23,340 nt of DNA from JBAQMG01 sp049302575 (lineage in GTDB: Bacteria > Bacillota > Desulfitobacteriia > Desulfitobacteriales > Desulfitobacteriaceae): positions 1 to 23,340 of the forward strand of contig JBAQMG010000036.1 of NCBI GenBank assembly GCA_049302575.1, read 5' to 3'. Shown here piece after piece: positions 15,014 to 22,424 of the stretch (the stretch's first letter is position 1; each line of letters begins with the position of its first letter). The translations under genes were made by a program, and so were the position numbers. Under the pieces are notes generated by a model. The model ran no database searches, had not been told where the DNA came from, and saw nothing but the letters and a program-made list of their open reading frames with translations.

Positions 15014-15047
15014 AACCGCCGTACACCGAACAGTACGTACGGTGGCG
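15014..15047 (+). ncRNA. Group II intron domain V
   Basis: A 34-base hairpin contains nine base pairs below an AC bulge and a three-pair top (one mismatch, C-A) closed by GAAC. It is the most conserved part of group II introns and lies eight bases behind the reverse transcriptase stop codon, as in class C introns. Confidence 0.8.
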
Positions 15048-15140
15048 TGGAAGGTCGGTCACTCAAATAATGGGTGGCCTCCTATCCGATTATTTTATGA
15101 TAATATATTTCTAAGTATAGTCAAAGGGTGTGACACAATT

Positions 15141-15755
15141 ATGGATGCTTTTTATAGAGTTACACAAACTGCCAATTGGGAACAAACAATAGAAAAATCT
15201 CGTTTTATAGCTGTTGTACATCATGTAACAAACACTGAGGAAGTAGCTGAAAAATTACGTATTATTCGTGATGGGTATCCTAATGCTCGTCATTATGTAT
15301 ATGTTTATCGATTAAAGGAGGGGTTTATTGAAAGATCTACTGACGATGGTGAACCTCAAGGTACCAGTGGAAAGCCAATTTTAGAACAATTACAACATCG
15401 CCAACTTTGGAATGTTCTTGTCGTTGTTGTTCGATATTTTGGAGGCATATTATTGGGAACAGGCGGCTTAAGCAGAGCTTATGGAGGAACGGTACGAGGG
15501 CTATTGGAGAGGATTCAACTAGAGGTGGTTAACAAACACTTACTGTATGATTTATGCATTTCATACACTTGGTACGAGGCTATAAAATACCAATTTAATC
15601 TTCGATCATGGACTTTGAGCAACGAAAGATTTGGTGAATTTATTGATGTAAACGTGTATGTTCCTGATAATGAAGAAAAAGATTTTGACGAGTGGTTGCA
15701 AGAATTTGCTTCTGGACAGGTTAAGGTGGAATACTTGGGAGTAGCGTGGAAGTAA
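15141..15755 (+). CDS. YigZ/IMPACT family protein
   Basis: A 204-residue cytoplasmic protein of the YigZ (UPF0029, IMPACT) family. Signature segments are NARHYVYVYRL (48-58), STDDGEPQGTSGKPILEQL (66-84) and VVRYFGGILLGTGGLSRAYG (96-115), followed by the usual C-terminal ferredoxin-like domain. The family is conserved but its bacterial function is not settled; the eukaryotic IMPACT member regulates GCN2. The frame is open upstream to 15042 inside the intron remnant, but the ATG at 15141 with AAAGGGTG ten bases before it and the conserved family start show the real beginning. The gene is intact and starts 50 bases behind the intron 3' end, so any promoter must lie in that gap or in the intron. 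Confidence 0.9.
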   Translation: MDAFYRVTQTANWEQTIEKSRFIAVVHHVTNTEEVAEKLRIIRDGYPNARHYVYVYRLKEGFIERSTDDGEPQGTSGKPILEQLQHRQLWNVLVVVVRYFGGILLGTGGLSRAYGGTVRGLLERIQLEVVNKHLLYDLCISYTWYEAIKYQFNLRSWTLSNERFGEFIDVNVYVPDNEEKDFDEWLQEFASGQVKVEYLGVAWK

Positions 15756-15789
15756 ATTTCTATTTTTAAGCATATATTTACTTCAATAG

Positions 15790-17004
15790 GAGGATAAAAC
15801 AAGAGTTCTGTCGAATAAAAAGTTAATAAAAGTCATTGAGGGGGGAGGCCCCATTCTCGAATATGAAATTGCTGCTATTGTGGGAAGTATCCCGTTTTGT
15901 TTATTTCTAATTTGGCGATCGGAATGGCTGGAAATGAAAAAAAGTAGTGTTTTATTGCTTGGGGTACTGCTTTGTATTGATGTAATGCTTTTTCCACTTT
16001 TACTATACAAAAATTTGCTTTGGATCTGGATAGTTTTAATTCTTTTTTCTTTGGTCTTTTGGCCTTTAAAGTTATTATTAACACATAAAATGAAGCTAAA
16101 ACAAGAAACCTTGCAATCTGATAAAATAGAGTGGAGGGCAAAAGTAAAACCCAAAGAAACACTGTCGCTGACCATAAAAGAAACTAAAGAAGAGATGCTA
16201 GAACTAACTCTTCCAATTATACCTGAGGTCAGTACAGTTGAAACTACAGAAATAATAAAGACAATAACTGAAGAATTAGCTGTGGATTTACCCCAGGATA
16301 AACCTAAAGATTCAATCGAAGAAGAAATATGGATAAATACGGATAAGAGAAAAGAGACTAATATTCCAAGTGAGACAATAGTGGTAAAGACGTTCCCCGA
16401 TATTAAAACTGGAATTAACCTAACAAATATTATCTTTACTCAAGAAGAAATCTCTTACAAAGAAGATTCTGAAAGTCAAAATGAATTTGATTTAGAAGAG
16501 AGAATAGTGCACCAAGAAGATAAATTTACTGATAATGAAAATAGAGAGTGCGAAGTTGTAGAAACCCTAACACCTGAGACAGAAATAAAGATAATTGGCA
16601 TGGAGACCAATTGGTTATCCCTTGGGGAACCATCGAGTTCGTTTAGAAAAGAAAATTTACCAGAAACAACCATAACTGAAATGATCATAAATATGATTGA
16701 TCAAGGTTTTGAGGCTAAAAATGACGGTCAATTATATGTAGCTGCAAAATGGTTTAACGCGGCTTTGGCTTTACATCCTAAACCAGATTTGGCAGTAAGT
16801 CTTATTATGGATGTTTTTATTCTTTGGAAAACTTCAGATCATGGAGATATAGCGCTAGAACGTTTAGAACTATTTTGGGGAGAATATCAGAATAAGTTAT
16901 CCACAGACCTCCGCCGTCAATTTAATAGTTGGCTTGCAAAGGAAAACCTCCAAGAAAGTATAGTGAAATCGTTCAATTTAAACAGGGAGGACATGCGGGA
17001 ATGA
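15790..17004 (+). CDS. Unrecognised membrane protein with acidic linker and TPR-like tail (start codon uncertain)
   Basis: I do not recognise this as a named family. The frame opens after a TAG at 15787-15789. A strong ribosome binding site (TAGGAGGA, 15787-15794) lies at its head, yet no ATG, GTG or TTG follows at normal distance; the first standard in-frame start is GTG 15880. The frame before it already reads like protein (ILEYEIAAIVGSIPFCLFLIW), forming a first membrane span, so translation probably begins near 15805-15808, perhaps at CTG 15808. Two further hydrophobic spans follow (SSVLLLGVLLCIDVMLFPLL, then WIWIVLILFSLVFWPLKLL), then about 180 acidic, low-complexity residues, then a helical tail with a TPR-like unit (GQLYVAAKWFNAALALHPKP). 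The C-terminus overlaps the PRC-barrel gene by ATGA, which ties the two together in one operon. The coordinates given cover the open frame. Confidence 0.8.
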   Translation, partial: EDKTRVLSNKKLIKVIEGGGPILEYEIAAIVGSIPFCLFLIWRSEWLEMKKSSVLLLGVLLCIDVMLFPLLLYKNLLWIWIVLILFSLVFWPLKLLLTHKMKLKQETLQSDKIEWRAKVKPKETLSLTIKETKEEMLELTLPIIPEVSTVETTEIIKTITEELAVDLPQDKPKDSIEEEIWINTDKRKETNIPSETIVVKTFPDIKTGINLTNIIFTQEEISYKEDSESQNEFDLEERIVHQEDKFTDNENRECEVVETLTPETEIKIIGMETNWLSLGEPSSSFRKENLPETTITEMIINMIDQGFEAKNDGQLYVAAKWFNAALALHPKPDLAVSLIMDVFILWKTSDHGDIALERLELFWGEYQNKLSTDLRRQFNSWLAKENLQESIVKSFNLNREDMRE

Positions 17005-17765
17005 AAACGAGTAAAGAGATTTTGGGATCAAGGATCATTAGTGTGGCCGAGGGAACAGAGTTAGGTCATATAAGAGATTTTGTTCTTAATCCTCAACAAG
17101 GAACGTTAGCTTTTTTTATAATGGACCAAGTTTCTGATTATTTTGGAGCAAAAATAATTGCTTTTTCTGATATTTTGGCTTTAGGTGATTTTGCTTTAAC
17201 AATTCCTAATTCTCAGGTTATTCAAGATGTGGCACGGAATATAGAAGCAGAAGAACTATTGAGGCAAGATATTAGGGTGATTGGAACCAAGGTTTTAACC
17301 GAAAAAGGACAGTTCACAGGTGAAGTGCAAGAAATTTTATTCGATGAAGAGACTGGAAAAATCGCTTGCTGTCTGTATACAAATTCTGAGGAAGAGGTTA
17401 CTCAAATTAATTCTCGTCAAGTGATTACTTATGGTAAAGAATTGCTGATTATAGAAAGCGAGCGTTCAGCAAAATCACCTAGTAATATTCTGGAGAAACC
17501 TTTGGATATTACGAAAGAGAAAAGTATCGTTATCACCTCAGATAGGAAAGACCCTATTTCGACAGTCGAAGATGTTGAAGGTGGTTTTAATTTATTTGAG
17601 CAAAGACAATTACAATACTTTTTAAACAAACAAGTTGAGAAAGATATCATTTTAGACAGTGGAGAAACCTTATTTACTGGGCAACAAATAACTCAAGAGA
17701 TGATTAATAAAATCACGACACGTAGTACCTTGATGGAAATAACTTCACATCTTTTAAAATATTAA
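17001..17765 (+). CDS. PRC-barrel domain protein
   Basis: A 254-residue soluble protein with two PRC-barrel-like units. The first is at about 1-80 (ILGSRIISVAEGTELGHIRDF, then LAFFIMDQVSDYFGAKIIAF). The second is at about 92-165 (IRVIGTKVLTEKGQFTGEVQEILFDE, then IACCLYTNSEEEVTQI). These are small beta-barrels found in RNA-processing, photosynthetic and sporulation proteins such as YlmC/YmxH-type members. The C-terminal 80 residues are predicted helical and unassigned (LFEQRQLQYFLNKQVEKDII). The ATG at 17001 overlaps the preceding stop and has GGGAGG and GCGGGA upstream. Its membrane partner is probably the product of the preceding gene. Its precise role is unknown. Confidence 0.85.
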   Translation: MKTSKEILGSRIISVAEGTELGHIRDFVLNPQQGTLAFFIMDQVSDYFGAKIIAFSDILALGDFALTIPNSQVIQDVARNIEAEELLRQDIRVIGTKVLTEKGQFTGEVQEILFDEETGKIACCLYTNSEEEVTQINSRQVITYGKELLIIESERSAKSPSNILEKPLDITKEKSIVITSDRKDPISTVEDVEGGFNLFEQRQLQYFLNKQVEKDIILDSGETLFTGQQITQEMINKITTRSTLMEITSHLLKY

Positions 17766-17780
17766 ATAGGTTACTAAATT

Positions 17781-18908
17781 ATGAAAAAGACTGTAGTACT
17801 TATTTTTTTATTGCTTCTACAACTTATTGTAACTATTGGTATCGGATCTTCCGTTGCCTATGGATTAGGCAAGGACAAGGCTCCAAATGGTTTAACTTTG
17901 TGGGGAACGGATCTTACAGGAATAAATCAAACAAAAGCCTTAGCTGAATTAGAACTTAAAATTCCTAAAGAAATAATTTACAAGGATAGAAAATTCTCTT
18001 TGGATACAACTCAATCGCGAGTTTTATTAAAGAAATGGTTAAATGAGCAATATCCTCCAGCACAAGGAGCTTGGATTATAAATGCCCTAATTAATATTAG
18101 AAATCTTGTTAACACTAGAAGTGCCTTGCCCCAGTATGCCTTGAATAGGGAGGAGATAATACCTCAATTAGAAAAATTAAAATCTCAGGTTGAAGCCGAG
18201 CCTCTCCTTGCAAATATCGTTAACCATGATGGTCGATTAGTTAGACAGCCTGGTAAATCAGGAACAGAATTGGATGTTAATGCTACTTGGCAGAAAATAT
18301 TAAATAGCAATGATGGAAATCCAGTAGCAGTAGTTGTTAAAGCTATTGAGGTTCATCCAGATACTCAAGATGTAAACTCCGTACAAAATATTTTAGGAGA
18401 TTATACTACCTATTTTAATGCGCAAGACCTACCTAGAACTAATAACATAAAATTAGCTGCTAATGCTCTTGATGGAAAACTAATTGCCCCAGGAGCAGAT
18501 TTCTCTTTTAATGATGTCGTAGGTGATAGATCTGAAACGCTGGGTTACCAACCAGCCAAAATTTTATCAGGACAAAAATCTATTATAGGCGACGGTGGGG
18601 GAGTTTGTCAGGATTCTGGTACTTTATATCAGGCTGTGTTACAAGCACACCTTGTTGTTTTAGAAAGGAATTCACACTCTTTGCCAGTCACTTATTTGCC
18701 TAAAGATGCTGATGCAACTGTCGATTATGGTACACTGGATTTTCGTTTTCGCAATGATAGCAATGGTTATGTTTTAATTAATGCCGATGTTGGTTCGAAT
18801 TGGCTGAGAATTCAACTCTTTGGTTCTGTAAACAAAACTCATCCGGCGCTGCTTACTAGAGGTGTCTATCAGATTGACTTTGAAGGATGGCAAAATAATT
18901 CCAAATAA
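17781..18908 (+). CDS. VanW-family exported protein
   Basis: A 375-residue envelope protein. An N-terminal membrane segment or signal (VVLIFLLLLQLIVTIGIGSS, about 5-24) is followed by a YoaR-like region (about 35-195, with PGKSGTELDVNATWQ), then a VanW domain (about 215-355). The VanW hallmark is GDGGGVCQDSGTLYQAVLQA, residues 270-289 with C276; many members read GGGVCQ-ST-LYNA, so the DSG is a mild deviation. Other typical pieces are PGADFSFNDVVGDRSETLGY and VDYGTLDFRFRN. VanW accompanies some vancomycin-resistance clusters, but most copies sit elsewhere and the function is unknown; no van genes are here. It follows the PRC-barrel gene by 15 bases, with a weak ribosome binding site. Confidence 0.93.
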   Translation: MKKTVVLIFLLLLQLIVTIGIGSSVAYGLGKDKAPNGLTLWGTDLTGINQTKALAELELKIPKEIIYKDRKFSLDTTQSRVLLKKWLNEQYPPAQGAWIINALINIRNLVNTRSALPQYALNREEIIPQLEKLKSQVEAEPLLANIVNHDGRLVRQPGKSGTELDVNATWQKILNSNDGNPVAVVVKAIEVHPDTQDVNSVQNILGDYTTYFNAQDLPRTNNIKLAANALDGKLIAPGADFSFNDVVGDRSETLGYQPAKILSGQKSIIGDGGGVCQDSGTLYQAVLQAHLVVLERNSHSLPVTYLPKDADATVDYGTLDFRFRNDSNGYVLINADVGSNWLRIQLFGSVNKTHPALLTRGVYQIDFEGWQNNSK

Positions 18909-18946
18909 ATGGTGTAAGCGTTTCAAGAGTATTCGGGAGGTTTTTA

Positions 18947-19195
18947 ATGGTGTATGAAGTTTGCGCCTTAGTTCTTACGATCGTTTTTAGTATGGTTGGT
19001 GTTTACATAGTCATTGTTTTACACGCTACTAAAGGATTAATTTCTGAATCTAGGCAGGCTCTAAAAACTGTTAATGAAAATTCGCCTGTCGTATTATCGG
19101 CAATGCAGTGTGCAGCAGCTAGTTTAATGGCTGTAGTTAAATTTTGCTTAAAAATTTGGCGCATTATTCGAAGGGGAGAAGGTAAGCTGAAATAG
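18947..19195 (+). CDS. Small membrane protein, DUF948-like N-terminus
   Basis: An 82-residue protein with a single N-terminal membrane span (CALVLTIVFSMVGVYIVIVL, about 6-25), then a helical segment (ESRQALKTVNENSPVVLSAM) and a second amphipathic helix ending in basic residues (KFCLKIWRIIRRGEGKLK). The start and the TVNEN segment recall DUF948/YtxG-type membrane proteins, but the match is loose. GGGAGG lies eight bases before the ATG. It sits 38 bases behind vanW and 39 bases before the HD-GYP gene, all on the same strand. Confidence 0.75.
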   Translation: MVYEVCALVLTIVFSMVGVYIVIVLHATKGLISESRQALKTVNENSPVVLSAMQCAAASLMAVVKFCLKIWRIIRRGEGKLK

Positions 19196-19234
19196 ACCTA
19201 AGTTAATGTTTATAGAGGGGAGAGATGGATTTAA

Positions 19235-20296
19235 GTGCGGCAAGTAGGAGTAGATTCTTTGAAGATCTCCGATGTGTTGGCTAAGACAATATATTCCAGC
19301 AAAGGAAGGGTTTTGCTCGGCAAAGGGGTTCGACTAACTCCTCTGTATATTGGTAAACTTAGAGACATGGGTATATCAATAGTTTACGTTGAGGATGAGC
19401 GCTTTAACGATGTTGTCATAGATGATGTTATTAGTGAGGAACATCGTCGCGAAGCTATGCAAATCATCGAAGTCAGTACGCAAGCCGTTCGCTTGGGTAG
19501 AGATTTTGATGGTTTTCAGCTAAAAACTTTTGTGAGCAAAGTAGTTGAAGAGATCTTATTTCAAAAGGATATTTTGGTGAGTATGATGGATATGCGTAGC
19601 CGTGATAACTATGTCTTTTCGCATTCAGTCAATGTATGCGTGTTGGCTATAGTTTTAGGTAAAGCAATGCTCTTAGATCGGGAAAAACTTGAGTCCCTTG
19701 CCATCGGAGCCTTACTACATGATATTGGTAAAATTCATTTTGATGAGACATTCCTCCAAAATACGGAATCATTCACCTCAGCCGATGTTGAACTTATGAA
19801 AACTCATACTACCCTTGGATTTGAGGATTTACGCAAAAAAAAGGAGTTAAACTTAGCGATTGCCCATATTGCTTTTCAACACCATGAAGCTGCTGATGGT
19901 TCAGGGTATCCGAGAGGTCTTAAAGAAGGTGAAATTCATCCACTTGCTCAGATTGTATGCTTAGTGGATTTATACGATAGGCTTATTTCTGATCATAGTG
20001 GAATACTGCGGGTCATGCCTCATATTGCATGTGAAATATTAATGGGTCATGCCACTAGATCTTTTCCTTTGGAACTTGTACGGACGTTTCTTAAGAATGT
20101 TGCAGTCTATCCTACTGGAGTGATGGTAAAACTTAATAACTGTGAAATTGGAGTTGTAGTGGATCAGAATCTTAGTATGCCGTCACGACCAGTTGTTCGG
20201 GTTTTAGAAGAGGAGCTTGGGGTAGGAAAAGGAAAGGCTAAAGAATATAATATGGTTAATACAAGAACACTATTTATTGATGAGGTAATGCAATAG
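19235..20296 (+). CDS. HD-GYP domain phosphodiesterase
   Basis: A 353-residue protein. The N-terminal part (about 1-60, LKISDVLAKTIYSSKGRVLL) is the DUF3391-like unit that often precedes HD-GYP domains. The HD-GYP domain (about 120-300) has H130, the HD pair H162-D163 in LHDIGKIHF, the H216-H217 pair and GSGYPRGL (GYP at 224-226), and DLYDRL around 245. HD-GYP proteins hydrolyse cyclic di-GMP with a di- or tri-metal centre, so local removal of cyclic di-GMP is the likely job. No GGDEF or receiver domain is attached. Translation starts at GTG 19235 by frame and alignment, with GAGGGGAGAG 12-14 bases upstream, a little far. An ATG at 19225 is out of frame. Confidence 0.9.
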   Translation: MRQVGVDSLKISDVLAKTIYSSKGRVLLGKGVRLTPLYIGKLRDMGISIVYVEDERFNDVVIDDVISEEHRREAMQIIEVSTQAVRLGRDFDGFQLKTFVSKVVEEILFQKDILVSMMDMRSRDNYVFSHSVNVCVLAIVLGKAMLLDREKLESLAIGALLHDIGKIHFDETFLQNTESFTSADVELMKTHTTLGFEDLRKKKELNLAIAHIAFQHHEAADGSGYPRGLKEGEIHPLAQIVCLVDLYDRLISDHSGILRVMPHIACEILMGHATRSFPLELVRTFLKNVAVYPTGVMVKLNNCEIGVVVDQNLSMPSRPVVRVLEEELGVGKGKAKEYNMVNTRTLFIDEVMQ

Positions 20297-20327
20297 TTTA
20301 GGTTTTGATATCTGGGGGTAATTCAGC

Positions 20328-21005
20328 ATGAGTAATCAGAAAACTATTAATGGTGTTCAACTTTCTGAAAGAGTATTCCCAGACCTAAGTTTGGCTTCGC
20401 AAATTTTCATTATTCTTGAAAAGATGTTTCCAAATGCTCACTGTGAACTAGAGTACAATTCCCCCCTAGATTTATTAGTGGCGACTATTCTTTCGGCACA
20501 ATGTACCGATGTTAGGGTGAATAAGGTCACCCGATCTTTATTTACTAACCTAAAAAATCCATTTGATTATCTACGCCTCTGCCAATCTGAATTAGAAGAA
20601 CGTATTAAATCTGTGGGGCTTTATCATAGTAAGGCAAAAAACATTCTTGCTATTTGCCAATTGTTAATCCAGGAGTATGACGGAAATGTTCCAGAGGATT
20701 TTACAAGCTTGCTAAAACTTCCTGGCGTAGGACGTAAGACGGCCAATGTAGTAGTAAGTAATGCTTTCGGTATTCCTGCAATAGCTGTTGATACTCATGT
20801 TTTTAGAGTTGCTAATCGGCTTGGTTTAGTTGTTAGTAAGACGCCAGATAACGTAGAAAAACAGCTTATGGAGATATTTTCTCCAGATCAATGGTCAAAC
20901 CTTCACCATTATTTAATTTTTCTGGGGAGGCGAATTTGTGTTGCTCGTAAACCCCATTGCTCAGAGTGCCAACTGAATAAATTGTGCACGATGTATAATG
21001 CATAA
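20328..21005 (+). CDS. nth: Endonuclease III (DNA glycosylase/AP lyase)
   Basis: A 225-residue base-excision repair enzyme that removes oxidised pyrimidines and cuts the abasic site. The helix-hairpin-helix carries the catalytic lysine K137 in LPGVGRKTANVV, and the catalytic aspartate is D155 in AIAVDTHVFRV. The C-terminal 4Fe-4S loop is complete: C204-x6-C211-x2-C214-x5-C220. A 13-15 residue N-terminal extension precedes the usual family start near VFPDLSLA. The reading frame runs into the first unit of a TAATGCA repeat, so the last residues and the TAA stop codon are supplied by repeat DNA. The enzyme core ends before that, so activity should be unaffected. The ATG has GGGGG about ten bases upstream. 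Confidence 0.96.
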   Translation: MSNQKTINGVQLSERVFPDLSLASQIFIILEKMFPNAHCELEYNSPLDLLVATILSAQCTDVRVNKVTRSLFTNLKNPFDYLRLCQSELEERIKSVGLYHSKAKNILAICQLLIQEYDGNVPEDFTSLLKLPGVGRKTANVVVSNAFGIPAIAVDTHVFRVANRLGLVVSKTPDNVEKQLMEIFSPDQWSNLHHYLIFLGRRICVARKPHCSECQLNKLCTMYNA

Positions 21006-21169
21006 TGCATAATGCATAATCAAGAAACGAAAATACACAATGAATTACGCACGTAAACCTATTCATAATTAAGAATTAAGAATCGAAAATAAATAATCTA
21101 TGATCTATGATCTATGATCTATGATTTATGATTTATGATTTATGATTTATGATTATACATTATGCATTA
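20996..21169. repeat. Heptanucleotide repeat island behind nth
   Basis: Three 7-base families occur one after another: TAATGCA x3 plus TAAT (20996-21020), AATTAAG x2 (21067-21080), and ATCTATG x4 followed by ATTTATG x4 (21096-21151). The island is bracketed by TAATGCATAAT at 20996-21006 and its complement ATTATGCATTA at 21159-21169. It begins inside the last codons of nth and ends 19 bases before mqnA. Confidence 0.95.
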
Positions 21170-21187
21170 GAGAAACGGGGGATATAG

Positions 21188-22000
21188 ATGATTAGAATTG
21201 GGCATAACCCAAATACAAATATGTTACCCATGTTTTATTTTTTACCGCAGACTAATTCGTTTATGGAAAGAGTAACAGCTGAACCTACTGGGCACAATGC
21301 TATGCTGGCTGATGGAAGAATCGCAATGGCTCCGATTAGTGCTTTCTCTTATGGGGAGCATTGGCAAGAGTATTATATTTTACCTAACCTTTCTGTTTCT
21401 GTTAAAGGTCGCGTGGGTTCATTATTGTTGTTTTCCAAAGTTCCCTTGAGTGATTTACAGGATAAGATTGTGGCCTTTACAGATCTTTCTGCGACTACTG
21501 TAAATTTAACTAAAATTTTGCTTCATCAATACTACCGAGTATTTCCACATTATTTAACTATGTCTGCCGACTTAACAGAGATGTTTGTTAAAGCTGATGC
21601 TGCGCTATTAATTGGTGATCCAGCAATCCTTGCTGCAGCTAAGCAACCTGATTGTTTAATCTATGATCTCGCTGAAGAGTGGTTTAAATACACAGGATGT
21701 ACAATGACAGCTGCTGTTTGGGCATTTCCCAAAAGGTTAAGTATAGAACGACCACAAGAAGTTAAGGCTGTTTATAACTTACTAATTGATGCAAAAGAGC
21801 AAGCTTTAAAGCACATGGAAGAAATAATTGAAGCTTCGGTAAATATGCTTGGAGGAAGTCATGTTTATTGGGAAGAATACTTTGGGCGATTTTATTATGG
21901 AATGAATCAGGAATATAGCAATGGATTACAAACGTATTTTGATTTGTGTTATGAACTTGGATTATTATCAAGTAAACCAAGGTTGAGTTTTTGGCCTTAG
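21188..22000 (+). CDS. mqnA: Menaquinone biosynthesis enzyme MqnA-type (chorismate dehydratase)
   Basis: A 270-residue protein of the MqnA/MqnD family with a periplasmic-binding-protein-like fold. MqnA dehydrates chorismate to 3-enolpyruvylbenzoate, the first step of the futalosine route to menaquinone. Segments matching MqnA are LADGRIAMAPISAFSYGEHW, ILPNLSVSVKGRVGSLLLFSKVPL, ADAALLIGDPAILAAA and IYDLAEEWFKYTG followed by AVWAFPK. The GD-AL and LAEEW patterns favour MqnA over MqnD. The ATG at 21188 follows ACGGGGGATATAG. The GIY-YIG gene starts 12 bases behind and is likely in the same transcript. MenG for the last step is at 7086. The other mqn genes are not in the window. Confidence 0.88.
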   Translation: MIRIGHNPNTNMLPMFYFLPQTNSFMERVTAEPTGHNAMLADGRIAMAPISAFSYGEHWQEYYILPNLSVSVKGRVGSLLLFSKVPLSDLQDKIVAFTDLSATTVNLTKILLHQYYRVFPHYLTMSADLTEMFVKADAALLIGDPAILAAAKQPDCLIYDLAEEWFKYTGCTMTAAVWAFPKRLSIERPQEVKAVYNLLIDAKEQALKHMEEIIEASVNMLGGSHVYWEEYFGRFYYGMNQEYSNGLQTYFDLCYELGLLSSKPRLSFWP

Positions 22001-22012
22001 GAGAAGAAATTT

Positions 22013-22348
22013 ATGGGATATTGGGTTTACCTTGCTCGCTGCGGGGATTCCACAGTTTATACAGGGGCAACTACTGACTTAAAACGAAGGATAAACGAAC
22101 ATAATGAAAAGACTCATAAGGGGACAAGGTATACGGCCTCGCATCAACCAGTAGCGTTTGTACAGGCATGGGAAGTCTTAACCTGGTCAGACGCTTTACG
22201 TTTGGAAATAGCGATCAAGAAGTGTAACAGGGCTAAAAAAGAAAGACTCATCCTAAATGCTGAAGAAATATATTTGTTAGTCAAATTAAGAAAGCTTAAT
22301 TTTGAGATTAAAACTATAGCCCATTTGCTTGGTAATGGAGATAATTGA
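22013..22348 (+). CDS. GIY-YIG nuclease-domain protein (UPF0213/YhbQ type)
   Basis: A 111-residue protein. Residues 1-80 form a single GIY-YIG domain: WVYLARCGDSTVYTGATTDL provides the VYL and VYTG elements, R25-R26 in the DLKRRINEHN segment contain the catalytic arginine, and E69-like residues in the helix LRLEIAIKK complete the site. This matches the small YhbQ/YazA group, for which nuclease activity on structured DNA has been proposed. The C-terminal 30 residues (EEIYLLVKLRKLNFEIKTIA) are an unassigned helical tail. AGGAGAAG lies about nine bases before the ATG, 12 bases behind mqnA. A terminator follows within ten bases. Confidence 0.9.
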   Translation: MGYWVYLARCGDSTVYTGATTDLKRRINEHNEKTHKGTRYTASHQPVAFVQAWEVLTWSDALRLEIAIKKCNRAKKERLILNAEEIYLLVKLRKLNFEIKTIAHLLGNGDN

Positions 22349-22356
22349 CAAAAGAA

Positions 22357-22381
22357 TAAACCCCAGTTTTTCTGGGGTTAT
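22357..22381. terminator. Bidirectional terminator
   Basis: An 8-9 bp stem (22359-22366 with 22372-22379) has a five-T loop. On the minus strand it is followed by a T-rich run (TTTATTCTTTT), so it serves the kinase gene best, and it also follows the GIY-YIG gene on the plus strand. Confidence 0.75.
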
Positions 22382-22424
22382 CTATAGAAATTAATTATTT
22401 TAGCCAATCTAAGAAACTTACAAG

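Larger units (their letters stand above)
14750..15090 (+). mobile_element. 3' part of a group IIC intron (reverse transcriptase end, domains V and VI)
   Basis: Behind the transposon come the last codons of an intron-encoded reverse transcriptase (to about 15006), then a domain V hairpin. In it 15016-15024 pairs with 15037-15045, with a two-base AC bulge at 15035-15036 and a GAAC loop at 15028-15031. A domain VI hairpin follows (15057-15064 with 15072-15079), and the 3' end is probably CCTATCCGAT at 15081-15090. The bases C-G-C at 15017-15019 fit the catalytic triad reported for class C introns. Confidence 0.85.

Noticed and set aside
15783..16175. Two minus-strand open frames of 95-130 codons opposite the membrane/TPR-tail gene
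   Set aside because: They have no start signals and mirror the AT-rich, lysine/glutamate-rich plus-strand gene, which is linked to its neighbour by a 4-base overlap.
17781..18908. Vancomycin-resistance locus
   Set aside because: VanW domains are common outside van clusters; no vanA/B, vanH, vanX, vanR or vanS gene is present.
21096..21151. CRISPR-like array
   Set aside because: The units are 7 bases long with no spacers, and no cas genes are nearby; it is a simple tandem repeat.
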